Virus record (IMG/VR): IMGVR_UViG_3300017756_000036 | Span: 1 to 39,828 of that record | Strand: one strand, 5' to 3' | Source of the DNA: a virus | DNA: 39,828 bases | In this document: positions 12,589 to 20,950 of the stretch, one piece after another | How positions within the stretch are numbered: position 1 is the first letter of the stretch | Layout of the letters: every line of letters begins with the position of its first letter | Program-made: the position numbers and the translations under genes | The notes under the pieces: generated by a model | Database searches by the model: none | What the model saw: only the letters and a program-made list of their open reading frames with translations | What the model was told of the DNA's origin: nothing

Positions 12589-15500
12589 TTACAGGTTCAC
12601 CACTCTTTCAGTAGCTTGCGAGAATTCATTCATCTCTGTTCGTATTTCGTTTATACTTTTTCGATATTTTTCTTGAGACTCTTTAATTTTTGACTCAGAA
12701 GCTTTTCGATTCCGCAGGTTTCTGATCTCTTCTCTAGATGCACGAATCTGTTCGTTTATCTCTCTCATGTAATTCTGCATCGTACGTTGTCTCGATAGCT
12801 GTGGATCGACAGGAAGGATGTTCAATCCTAGCAATTGAGATATTGCCTGCATTGCCGTGGACTTAGGATTGCCACGAGAATCGGTGTCACCTTGAAGCGC
12901 ACCGATAAATTTTCTGATCGGTCCTTGTAATCGTTCTTGACGGGTTTCCATCATTAGGTCAGGTAGACCCGCAAACAGCGTAGGCATAGACAAATTCCAA
13001 CCGTAAAGCAACCATGACATTGCCGCATCTTTACCTTTGGCTCCGGGAGGAACGACTTCACGTTGTGTGAAAGGATCTACGTTTGTCGTGATTGCAGAGA
13101 TGATCGAAGGCCAAGGACCGCCTGCAATCCCCAGAGTCTGTAATGCGGATCTCAGGTCACCGTCAGCGATCTCATTTTGCAGTTCCGCAAACATGCCCCA
13201 AGGAATCATGTAGGAACCGTCTGCGAACTGAAGACGATTGTTTTCATCCTTGAACGGGATTAAGTACATATGAGATTTGTTCCTTGCATACTCAGCCAAC
13301 GTCTTTTTGATCGCATCGACATCGTCATCCTCAAGGCCGAAGAATGCTTCTCCCACAAGACCGGGAAGATACTGACTCGCTAGATAATAGGGAACCAGAC
13401 GGTGAGGATTGTCACGAATTGTTTCAGCCATGATCCCTGCCATTTTTACATAATATGTCAAAAAAGGCGGTCCAAGCGGAGCCTGTCTTGCCTTGCGAAA
13501 AAAGTCAGGCAGTTGACTGTAATCAAATAGGTACTTTTGCGCTCTCAAGACAGCATCGCCTTCAGATAATTTGACTCTTTCTTTCTTTGCTCCACCAAGG
13601 ATTGATTGATCTAACGCACCTCCGAATCTTTGGGTTCCACCGGATCTGATGTCAACCCCTCGATTCATTGCATCCTTGATGACTGCGACCTTCAGAATCG
13701 CATCGATCATGCCGTAGGTGTCACCGACCTTGTTGACCAACTTTTTAATCATGTCGGTCATGACTCCGACTGTAGCGAAGCCGTGCTTCTCTTTCTTGTT
13801 GATCATCCGCTGAAGTCTCATGAAGTCTTCATCGAATCGAGTCAGTTCCTGTGCGGCGAATGTGGTGTCGATGACTCCGTATTTCTTTGCGATCTTATAA
13901 TGTGGACCGTCTGTTACCACTTCTTTGATCGCTGATCCAACCAATCCGGGCATTGTGCGAAAAGGGATGCCACTCAGGTGCATCGTGAAAAGACCGGAGA
14001 CTCCGTTTCGGATGTGGGACTGTGGAAAGTTTGCGGCTACCTTTGAAAATTTAAAAGCTTTCTGCACTTGTGATGCGACTCCACCTTCTCCGAAGAGTGC
14101 GTTGAATGCGGTGTCCCGCTGTCGCATCATGTCGTTGAAACCGATCAGGTCATCATAGACATCCCGCTGTAGCAATGCGCCTTGTAGTCTTCCGTACTTT
14201 TTATTCTTCGGTACTCGTTCAAACTCATTCGGATCGTAATTTGATCCCTTGACGGAAACTTCTCTCCCGACCTCTCGCATTCGTTTAGTCAGGTCACTGA
14301 GGATCGGTTTATAGTCGGATTGAAGAGTATTTAGGATTTGATCTTCTAAGCGATTAGCTTCCTGTATCAGGTACTCCCCGGAAACCTTTCTAGGTTTGAT
14401 TGCGTTAAGTTTCGCTTCATGTCTCTTGATCGCTTTTTCGATAATTCGCTTAGTTCCTTCATCACGTTCAGGATCTGCAAGTTCCTCTTTAAAATTATCA
14501 ATAGCGTTTTGGAGTTGCTGTCTTCGTTCTTCAACTGAAGGATCTAATTCAAGTTCCTTCAGAATCTCACTTGCTCGATCTTGATCGCCAACTATATTTT
14601 CAATCTCTCGCAAATAATCGAATTCAGTTACGGTTTCCTGAAAGGCAATCTCAGCATTATCAGCGATTTGATCGAACAATTTAATCAATTGAACATCACG
14701 AGCAGGGATGCTTAAAGCCTTACCTGCAAGGAATGCAGGATCTTTGATTTCTTTCAACATCAATTCCCGTGTTGCTTTCGGGATATTCTGCCTTTGAATC
14801 AAGTATCCTAAATCAGACGGTCTGAGGGATCGGTTGTTGATCTTTCGTATGACATCGTCAGAAAGAAGGTGGCTCAAATAGATTCTAGGAAGATACTGAC
14901 CCTGCATTTCTTTCAAGGTTCGCTGAGACAGCAACCCGCTTTCGACAAGGTCATCACCGATTTCACTGATCAGAAGTTTTGTCTCTTGTGAAATTTCTCT
15001 GTCTTGAGGATCAAGCATTCGATCCGCTTGCTCGTAAAGCGTTTCCCCTTCATTCGGTTTAGTGGTCAGATACTCATAAACTTTTTTCGGATTCGAAACT
15101 TTTGACAATGCTTGTTGTGCATCTTTGGCGATCCGGTTTGTATCTGCAATCCCGCCTAGTGTGAGGTATCGCTGAATGTTATAGCCCCGTTCCTGTTCCT
15201 TGCTTAATCCGGGCAACATGCGGTTTGAAAGAATACCTTTCGTACCACGCACAAAAGACGGGAATAAATTCAACGTACGTTGCATTAACGTGGCTCTTTC
15301 CGTATCAATCTCTTCCGGTTCTCTTCCGAATGTTTGTTCATTGACGTTGTTGACTCCGTCAACGTCAGGTGTTTCTTCTAGAATTCTGCGCTTTCGACTG
15401 AAGAGTTCATCGTTCCTCATCATGTCACGAGCTTCGTTCTTCATCTTCCGCTCTGCGGATTTGACAAGCTCTTTGACTTCACCGGGAGTCATATTCATCT

Positions 15501-18500
15501 CTTGTGCAATCTCAGAAGATGTCATCTTCGGTACTCCGTTCAGTCCGTATGACATCTCGATTGCATCAAACTCATCATCAGTTGCAGATCGCTCAAGTAG
15601 ACGATTGATCATGTCTGCCTGACCGGATCGGTCTGCGACCATAGAGTAATCTAAAGCCCGTTGTTGCCGATTCCCGCTTTGGAGTTCACCGCCTTCACTC
15701 TCTCTCAGTCGTTCAAGTCTTCTTTCTCTAATACCCTCTAAATACTCTTCATGCGGAAGTCTTCTTTGGGATTCATTTAGCCTTACTTCTCTTTGAAGAT
15801 CTTCAGTTTCTTGTATAGCATTTTCGACACTGCCATCGGCAAAAGTTCTATCCCGATTCGCCGCATACAAACGAGGATTCTCGCTGTAGAAATTAGCAAC
15901 GTCACCCCCTTCCGGTCTTGTTCTTGCTGACTCTAAAGCATTTAAAATAGTTGCAGATATTTCAGCTTGTCTGACTCTTTCTCTTCCTGCTCTTGAAGCT
16001 TCCGCTGTTCTACCTCTTGCAGGATTTCTTATCCAACGATTTGTATCTGAATCCCTTGTGACAAATGTTTCAAATCGTGCCGCACCTCCCGGCCTTTGAA
16101 TAACCTGATATATGTCGGAATGCTGAACTTGAGTAAACGCTGATGCGATTTCGGCAGGATCGCTCCCAATCAGTCCGTCTGCCAATAATTCTCTGACCTC
16201 TCTAAATTTATTCCTGTTTGCTACTCTTCTTTCGACAGGGATCTGTATAGTTCTGAAAGTCGCAGACTGTGCGACTTCAGGTGCATCTTGTTCTGTAGGC
16301 TCCGGTAATCCTGCCGCATTGAAACCCATATCTTCAGGTGTCGGTGGATCTCCTGCGGCATCGATCAGAGGTTGTGGAATGTTAGGTGGATCGGTGTCTT
16401 CAAGGGCTTCCGCATCTGCATTCATCTCCGTCATTTCAGAATCTGAACGGAGTTGACTTTGTGCGACATCTTGATCTAGAGGTTGTGTGACTCCTGTCAC
16501 TTCACGTTGATAATTTTCTGCTCTTTGTCTTCGTATCTGTTGGACTGCACTTGCAATGCGTTCCTGATTATCTCCTAATATCTCTTCGGTATTAACATAT
16601 TGATTTTGGATCTCTTCAAGATCTCGATTCCCAGTTTCGTTATTAGGAAAGAGATCATCAAGATGACTTATTAAATATCCATCACCAACCTCCATAGGAC
16701 TTTGTGTCCCGTCATCATCAAACCCCATGACTGATGTTTGATAGTCTCGACTTTCAAAAATATTCTCACTTAGATTATTTAAGTTTACTTCTTCCGGTGA
16801 TGAAGCTTTTTGTTCAATACCTACACGCTGAACATTGATTTGTTCAGGTGTCATTTGGCTTAAATCACTTCTTTGACCAAAATGAGATCCATGTCTTCCT
16901 TGAATATCAGAAAAGAAATTATAACCGTTGTTTTTTGCAATAATCTTAACAACTCTGTCATAAAGTCTTGCTCTTGATCCGTTTTTATTAGTTGAAGTAA
17001 ATTGAAACCCTTCAGGCTTTTTTAATTTAAGCCATTTATCAAGGCTATAAACTACGGCAGGAAAAACAACTTCCTGTTCTCCTTCATTGTTAAGGCTGAA
17101 ACCTGATCTTCCACCGACACTTGAATAATTACCTGCAAAAAGGATATCCCCCATTGGTGTAGGAACATCCAAATTAATTCCTGCCTGTTCTGCTTTTGCC
17201 TGTGATTCGGAACCTAAAATTGTCCGTAAACTTCTATTGCCAGTAGGGTTCCCAAGAGTGATCCTGATCTCACCACCTTTGGGTGTGGTGAGCGTTGCTG
17301 ATGACCCACCGAATCCTTCTCTCATCGTGTCAAACCCATAACTGTCAGGTAAAGAATTTTCAACGAGATTCATATCAATCGTTCGACTTCCTGTTTCAGG
17401 ATCTTTCACCAATCCTACCGCTTTTAAACCGGAAGCTTCTAATTCGTCATTCTCAGGATCGACAGAAGCAACAACTCCCTGACCAAGGATGATGTCACCT
17501 TTACCCTGCATGTAATCCTTCTTCGATTTGAGAAAGATCCTGCGGATCATCTTGTCGGACAGTCTGCCTTTGTTAATTCCGTCTGCACCAAGACCCGCTT
17601 TCAAAGCGGCAACCATACCCTCCATAAATGTGTTCTCAAGTACACCGTACGCTTTACCTTCTGCAATGCCTTCCGGGGTTTGTTGAAAGTCGATACCTTC
17701 AGCAAATTTTAGAACAATGAATTCTTCAGTTGCCAACTTCTCTGCTTCTGCATCTGACAACCCTTCTGTATCTAATCCGTCCCGGACGTATTCGTATTGC
17801 TCCCGAAGTTCCTCGTTATTCTTGAAGTAGTCGGTAGCCTTGTCGATAAAGTTATCGTACGATCCACCCGCATCATCGATACCCTTCTGTAATCCACGAT
17901 GTCCAAAAACTTCATGCCACAAAACTTCGGTCACTCTTTCAGTTGCCGATGCTTCTGAATCACCACGGATGTTGTCATGAATGATGTAGGTGTCACCGTT
18001 AGATTTTTTGTATATCCCTTCTGTATATTCCGATGCCTTTGTATTCGGGAACATCTGTTTAAATTCATCGTACGATACAACCTCGACTTTTCTTTCGGAT
18101 GATTGTTTGGTCAGAGGATTTTTGACGGACTGCGAAACACCGGGGAACCTTTTCTTGAAGAGATCAACGACTGCCTGAGTCATCGGTTTTGACAGCGCAG
18201 TCCCGGCACGAGCAGGAACCGACTCTTCCGACTGCAACCGGGAACTCTCACCTTCGTTTGCAGATTCGTTTACTTCTCCTGTAACAATCGTTTGTTCACC
18301 TTCAACCCCCGTGTCTGTTCCTTGCGTTTCATCAATTCTTCTTGCTCGTTCGTCAACGAGAGCATCAGCGGTACGAAGAGGGTTAGGTCGTTCCCTTGCT
18401 TCAAGTCTTTCTTCCGCTGTTTGCAGGAAGCCCGGTTTGTCCCTTTCGCTGATTTGTTCTTGCGAGATCCTCTGTCTCCCTGACGGGACACGGGATTGTA

Positions 18501-20064
18501 ATTCTCCTTGATCGAACTCAGTTGAAAGTTGTTCTGTTTGTCCTTGCGCTTGTTGTTGCGGGAACTCATCTCTGAACTGTGCTTCTTGAACTTCTTGTTG
18601 ATCTAAAACAGGTTGCTGTGGTGCAGGAACGTCTTGTTGCTGAAGATCTTGAAACTGCGGTGGAATCGGTAAGTCATATTGTTTTGCAAAGTCCAAAGCA
18701 GTCTTTGCAACTTGAGCATCCGTTTGCTCATCGAACTGACGAAGTTTTTCTTCTTCGATTCTCAGCTTCGCCGCATCTTTAAAATTCGCTAACTCCCGAT
18801 CCCTTCTTTTGACGATGTCAGTTCGCTCTTTGTCAACTCGATCATCGTAGGCAAACTTCTGATATGCGGTTTCTAATGCTCCCGGTCCTACTTCTAAAAC
18901 TGCACCGGAAGTGACTGCCTTCTTGATTGCATCTGTATCGTAAAATGATTGAACTTCTTCCGGTGATGCGCCCAACGACTGAGCCGCTTCGGCTAACAAT
19001 TGCTGTGACATCAATTCATCAAAGCCTTCAGACGAACCCCCGGCAATCACATCAGTGGCTAATCGTGCAAGCGGCCCTCCGATAGGAAGACTTGCTCCAC
19101 CTTCAAGAAGAGTCTGCGGTCCTGCGATCCTTCGTTTGACTGCATCTGATGCCAACCGTTTTGACAGCATCTCAAGTCTGCGCTCAGTCTCTGATTCGAC
19201 AATTGCTCCCGCATACAGACCGTTACCCTGTTCCTGCATCACACTCTGTTCAACAATCGCTCTCAATCGAGGATCGTGTAACGCTCTTTCTCTGACCTCA
19301 TCTGCAACTTGATAGGCCGCTGATCCTGTGGTTGCCGCCGTATACGCTGTAGCCGCTGTGACAGGGTTTTTAGTGACTGCAAGCGTTGACAAACCTGCGG
19401 CTCCACCTACAAGTGTCGGTGAGAAAGACTGACCGATTGATGCGCCGATTTGAGATTTTGGTAACGTGTATCCTGCTTCTGCTAACGGAAGAAAAATATT
19501 GCGGTCAAGAAAACTATCCGGTGCGGATTCTCTTAATCTTTGTAATTGCTCTTCTTCAGTCTCCGGTCTGCCAACATCAATCTTTGGAGTGACATCCTGA
19601 ACAAACTGTCCTGCCGACTGCATCGCACTTCCCAACGATTGAGAAATCGGACCTGCTTCCTGTAAGTTTGAATAATCGACTTTGGGCGGTTCAAGCAATC
19701 CGACTGCTTCTCCGATACGACCTAGACCAAAAGGGATTCGATCTCTGCTACTTTCGTATCGTTCTTGTGCAGGATCTACCGGGGCCGATATGTCTGCGCC
19801 TGCACTTTTGAGCATTGATCCGATGCCTGAAATCGCACCGGGGATACTTGCGCCTGCTTGATCAAAAAAGGAAGGGTTCGGAGGTGCTTCGCCTAAGATT
19901 CTTTTTTTGACCTTCGATGCACGTTCATCGTTATACCAACCTAACGAATTCAGGATGTCATCGATTGCATCCGATTTTTGATTATATGCATCGTACGATT
20001 CAAGATTCGGATCGATACCGTACAGGTCAAGACGGGACTTAATCAGATTTAACGCATTACTCAT
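12589..20064 (-). CDS. giant polyvalent virion protein, 2491 aa
   Basis: A 2491-residue multidomain protein of the large polyvalent type known from phages and conjugative elements. Recognisable parts in order: an N-terminal region with Ala/Gly-rich possible membrane-active helices (about residues 190-260); a Gln-rich linker (about 460-560); a zincin-like HEVFGH motif (H717, E718, H722) in a WHEVFGHRGL context; an unassigned strand-rich domain (about 900-1050); an HTH resembling sigma-70 region 4 (about 1490-1545, MTSSEIAQEMNMTPGEVKEL); long helical regions; an LPD38-like C-terminal segment (about 2185-2260, GPPFLTYYVKMAG); and a terminal coiled coil. Such proteins are thought to be injected with phage DNA to counter or reprogram the host. 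It follows four small basic proteins and a long coiled-coil protein. Confidence 0.8.
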   Translation of the reverse strand: MSNALNLIKSRLDLYGIDPNLESYDAYNQKSDAIDDILNSLGWYNDERASKVKKRILGEAPPNPSFFDQAGASIPGAISGIGSMLKSAGADISAPVDPAQERYESSRDRIPFGLGRIGEAVGLLEPPKVDYSNLQEAGPISQSLGSAMQSAGQFVQDVTPKIDVGRPETEEEQLQRLRESAPDSFLDRNIFLPLAEAGYTLPKSQIGASIGQSFSPTLVGGAAGLSTLAVTKNPVTAATAYTAATTGSAAYQVADEVRERALHDPRLRAIVEQSVMQEQGNGLYAGAIVESETERRLEMLSKRLASDAVKRRIAGPQTLLEGGASLPIGGPLARLATDVIAGGSSEGFDELMSQQLLAEAAQSLGASPEEVQSFYDTDAIKKAVTSGAVLEVGPGALETAYQKFAYDDRVDKERTDIVKRRDRELANFKDAAKLRIEEEKLRQFDEQTDAQVAKTALDFAKQYDLPIPPQFQDLQQQDVPAPQQPVLDQQEVQEAQFRDEFPQQQAQGQTEQLSTEFDQGELQSRVPSGRQRISQEQISERDKPGFLQTAEERLEARERPNPLRTADALVDERARRIDETQGTDTGVEGEQTIVTGEVNESANEGESSRLQSEESVPARAGTALSKPMTQAVVDLFKKRFPGVSQSVKNPLTKQSSERKVEVVSYDEFKQMFPNTKASEYTEGIYKKSNGDTYIIHDNIRGDSEASATERVTEVLWHEVFGHRGLQKGIDDAGGSYDNFIDKATDYFKNNEELREQYEYVRDGLDTEGLSDAEAEKLATEEFIVLKFAEGIDFQQTPEGIAEGKAYGVLENTFMEGMVAALKAGLGADGINKGRLSDKMIRRIFLKSKKDYMQGKGDIILGQGVVASVDPENDELEASGLKAVGLVKDPETGSRTIDMNLVENSLPDSYGFDTMREGFGGSSATLTTPKGGEIRITLGNPTGNRSLRTILGSESQAKAEQAGINLDVPTPMGDILFAGNYSSVGGRSGFSLNNEGEQEVVFPAVVYSLDKWLKLKKPEGFQFTSTNKNGSRARLYDRVVKIIAKNNGYNFFSDIQGRHGSHFGQRSDLSQMTPEQINVQRVGIEQKASSPEEVNLNNLSENIFESRDYQTSVMGFDDDGTQSPMEVGDGYLISHLDDLFPNNETGNRDLEEIQNQYVNTEEILGDNQERIASAVQQIRRQRAENYQREVTGVTQPLDQDVAQSQLRSDSEMTEMNADAEALEDTDPPNIPQPLIDAAGDPPTPEDMGFNAAGLPEPTEQDAPEVAQSATFRTIQIPVERRVANRNKFREVRELLADGLIGSDPAEIASAFTQVQHSDIYQVIQRPGGAARFETFVTRDSDTNRWIRNPARGRTAEASRAGRERVRQAEISATILNALESARTRPEGGDVANFYSENPRLYAANRDRTFADGSVENAIQETEDLQREVRLNESQRRLPHEEYLEGIRERRLERLRESEGGELQSGNRQQRALDYSMVADRSGQADMINRLLERSATDDEFDAIEMSYGLNGVPKMTSSEIAQEMNMTPGEVKELVKSAERKMKNEARDMMRNDELFSRKRRILEETPDVDGVNNVNEQTFGREPEEIDTERATLMQRTLNLFPSFVRGTKGILSNRMLPGLSKEQERGYNIQRYLTLGGIADTNRIAKDAQQALSKVSNPKKVYEYLTTKPNEGETLYEQADRMLDPQDREISQETKLLISEIGDDLVESGLLSQRTLKEMQGQYLPRIYLSHLLSDDVIRKINNRSLRPSDLGYLIQRQNIPKATRELMLKEIKDPAFLAGKALSIPARDVQLIKLFDQIADNAEIAFQETVTEFDYLREIENIVGDQDRASEILKELELDPSVEERRQQLQNAIDNFKEELADPERDEGTKRIIEKAIKRHEAKLNAIKPRKVSGEYLIQEANRLEDQILNTLQSDYKPILSDLTKRMREVGREVSVKGSNYDPNEFERVPKNKKYGRLQGALLQRDVYDDLIGFNDMMRQRDTAFNALFGEGGVASQVQKAFKFSKVAANFPQSHIRNGVSGLFTMHLSGIPFRTMPGLVGSAIKEVVTDGPHYKIAKKYGVIDTTFAAQELTRFDEDFMRLQRMINKKEKHGFATVGVMTDMIKKLVNKVGDTYGMIDAILKVAVIKDAMNRGVDIRSGGTQRFGGALDQSILGGAKKERVKLSEGDAVLRAQKYLFDYSQLPDFFRKARQAPLGPPFLTYYVKMAGIMAETIRDNPHRLVPYYLASQYLPGLVGEAFFGLEDDDVDAIKKTLAEYARNKSHMYLIPFKDENNRLQFADGSYMIPWGMFAELQNEIADGDLRSALQTLGIAGGPWPSIISAITTNVDPFTQREVVPPGAKGKDAAMSWLLYGWNLSMPTLFAGLPDLMMETRQERLQGPIRKFIGALQGDTDSRGNPKSTAMQAISQLLGLNILPVDPQLSRQRTMQNYMREINEQIRASREEIRNLRNRKASESKIKESQEKYRKSINEIRTEMNEFSQATERVVNL

Positions 20065-20333
20065 TTCTTCTTTTTCCTTCTAGCGAATGTAGAAACATTG
20101 GAAGGCTTACCCCCGACCCCTTGTTTGACTGCACGTTTACGACTGACCGCACTTTTCTTCTGAGATGCAGACATACTTGCGGCTTTTGATTTAGGAACAC
20201 ATTTAGGATAGCCACCGCCTTTTTTCGCTGACTTTCTCCCGCAAGGTGGATGACCTCCCGATTTCTTTTTTCGGCTGATGTCAACCCACTGTTCCCGAAA
20301 CCACTTGCCTAAGTTGCCTTTAGCTCTTGCCAC
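20061..20333 (-). CDS. small basic DUF5872-like protein, 90 aa
   Basis: A strongly basic 90-residue protein (Lys/Arg/Ser/Gly-rich) with the motif WFREQWVDISRKKKSGGHPP and two cysteines in PCGRKSAKKGGGYPKCVP. This matches the DUF5872 pattern that I associate with marine phages and some large eukaryotic viruses. The tail ends in RRKKKK. ATG 20331-20333 overlaps the previous gene and its stop overlaps the giant protein start, so the two are coupled. A role in DNA condensation or as packaged cargo is inference from charge and context. Confidence 0.75.
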   Translation of the reverse strand: MARAKGNLGKWFREQWVDISRKKKSGGHPPCGRKSAKKGGGYPKCVPKSKAASMSASQKKSAVSRKRAVKQGVGGKPSNVSTFARRKKKK

Positions 20334-20484
20334 GCTGTCTTATCTTGTTTTGAACCGTACGGGACAAATCTTTCATTTTGTACAACGGTCTGCTTGTTTT
20401 GCTGTGAGTCTTACCGGAATGCATTGCGCCGTTTGGCATTCGATGCATTGAGCCTTTCCACTCTTTGCCGTCCCTTGTGTACAT
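20320..20484 (-). CDS. small basic protein, MYTRDGKEWKG type, 54 aa
   Basis: A 54-residue basic protein beginning MYTRDGKEWKGSMHRMPNG and ending in a helix rich in Arg and Lys (DLSRTVQNKIRQRGKS). I start it at ATG 20482-20484 directly after the upstream stop; a GTG at 20500-20502 would add six residues and overlap that gene by 17 bases. A longer frame from 20685 lies over the neighbour and is rejected. It is the third of four consecutive small basic proteins preceding the giant protein and is probably a virion component. Confidence 0.65.
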   Translation of the reverse strand: MYTRDGKEWKGSMHRMPNGAMHSGKTHSKTSRPLYKMKDLSRTVQNKIRQRGKS

Positions 20485-20485
20485 C

Positions 20486-20668
20486 TTATTTGCGTTTGCC
20501 ACTCTTCTTTTTAGTTGAGGTTTTTTTGCGCCAAGATCCTCCCATTTTTTTATACTCTTTTGCGGCATAGGCATTTGCATATGCCGAAGGATAAACCTTG
20601 AATTTAGCTTTTGCTTTCGCCTTCGCTCGTGACCAAAGCGAAGGGTTATTTGGGACGTTTTCAGCCAT
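20486..20668 (-). CDS. small basic protein, SLWSRAKAKAK type, 60 aa
   Basis: A 60-residue protein with a distinctive PSLWSRAKAKAKAKFKVYPS segment, then SAYANAYAAKEYKKMGGSW and a poly-basic tail (KKTSTKKKSGKRK). I have seen this pattern in marine phage and giant-virus small proteins, often next to DUF5872-like proteins. ATG 20666-20668 immediately precedes the stop of the upstream gene (20669), a compact coupled layout. High charge suggests DNA or membrane binding; the function is undescribed to my knowledge. Confidence 0.7.
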   Translation of the reverse strand: MAENVPNNPSLWSRAKAKAKAKFKVYPSAYANAYAAKEYKKMGGSWRKKTSTKKKSGKRK

Positions 20669-20950
20669 TTAACATTTCCACGCACGAAGTGATTTATTGA
20701 TTCTAGAGTTAGGATCTCTAGCAGTTTTTTTCGATGTTAACTTTTTCTTCATTCCACTCATCCTTGCACAAAAACTTTTCTTCCTAGCTTTGCTTTTTTT
20801 AGACTTAGGATTCGGTGCGGGAGGGCGCAAATTGCCACCCGTAGCTTTGTTGTATGAACGCCTTCCCTTTGCATTGAGTCCACCTGACTTAGCCTTCCCG
20901 GCCTTGCGTTGCCAAGCAGGGGATTTCTTTCCGGTTCTTTTTGCAGGCAT
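20669..20950 (-). CDS. small basic DUF6321-like protein, 93 aa
   Basis: A 93-residue basic protein with the hallmark order SPAWQRKAGKAKSGGLNAKG, GGNLRPPAPNP, KSFCARMSGMKKKL and a C-terminal LRAWKC. This order is typical of the DUF6321 family found in phages and in nucleocytoplasmic large DNA viruses. ATG 20948-20950 overlaps the stop of the 1057-aa gene (TAATG). It is the first of four small basic proteins in a row. The two conserved cysteines (KSFCARM and the terminal C) might bind metal or form a disulfide; the biochemical role is unknown. Confidence 0.78.
   Translation of the reverse strand: MPAKRTGKKSPAWQRKAGKAKSGGLNAKGRRSYNKATGGNLRPPAPNPKSKKSKARKKSFCARMSGMKKKLTSKKTARDPNSRINKSLRAWKC

Noticed and set aside
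18270-18569. 99-codon minus-strand frame inside the giant gene
   Set aside because: Out-of-frame shadow of the Gln/Glu-rich part of the giant protein; its Lys/Arg-rich composition is a by-product.
20485-20685. N-terminal extension of the MYTRDGKEWKG protein from 20685
   Set aside because: The extension lies over the SLWSRAKAKAK gene in another frame; the ATG directly after that gene's stop fits the operon better.
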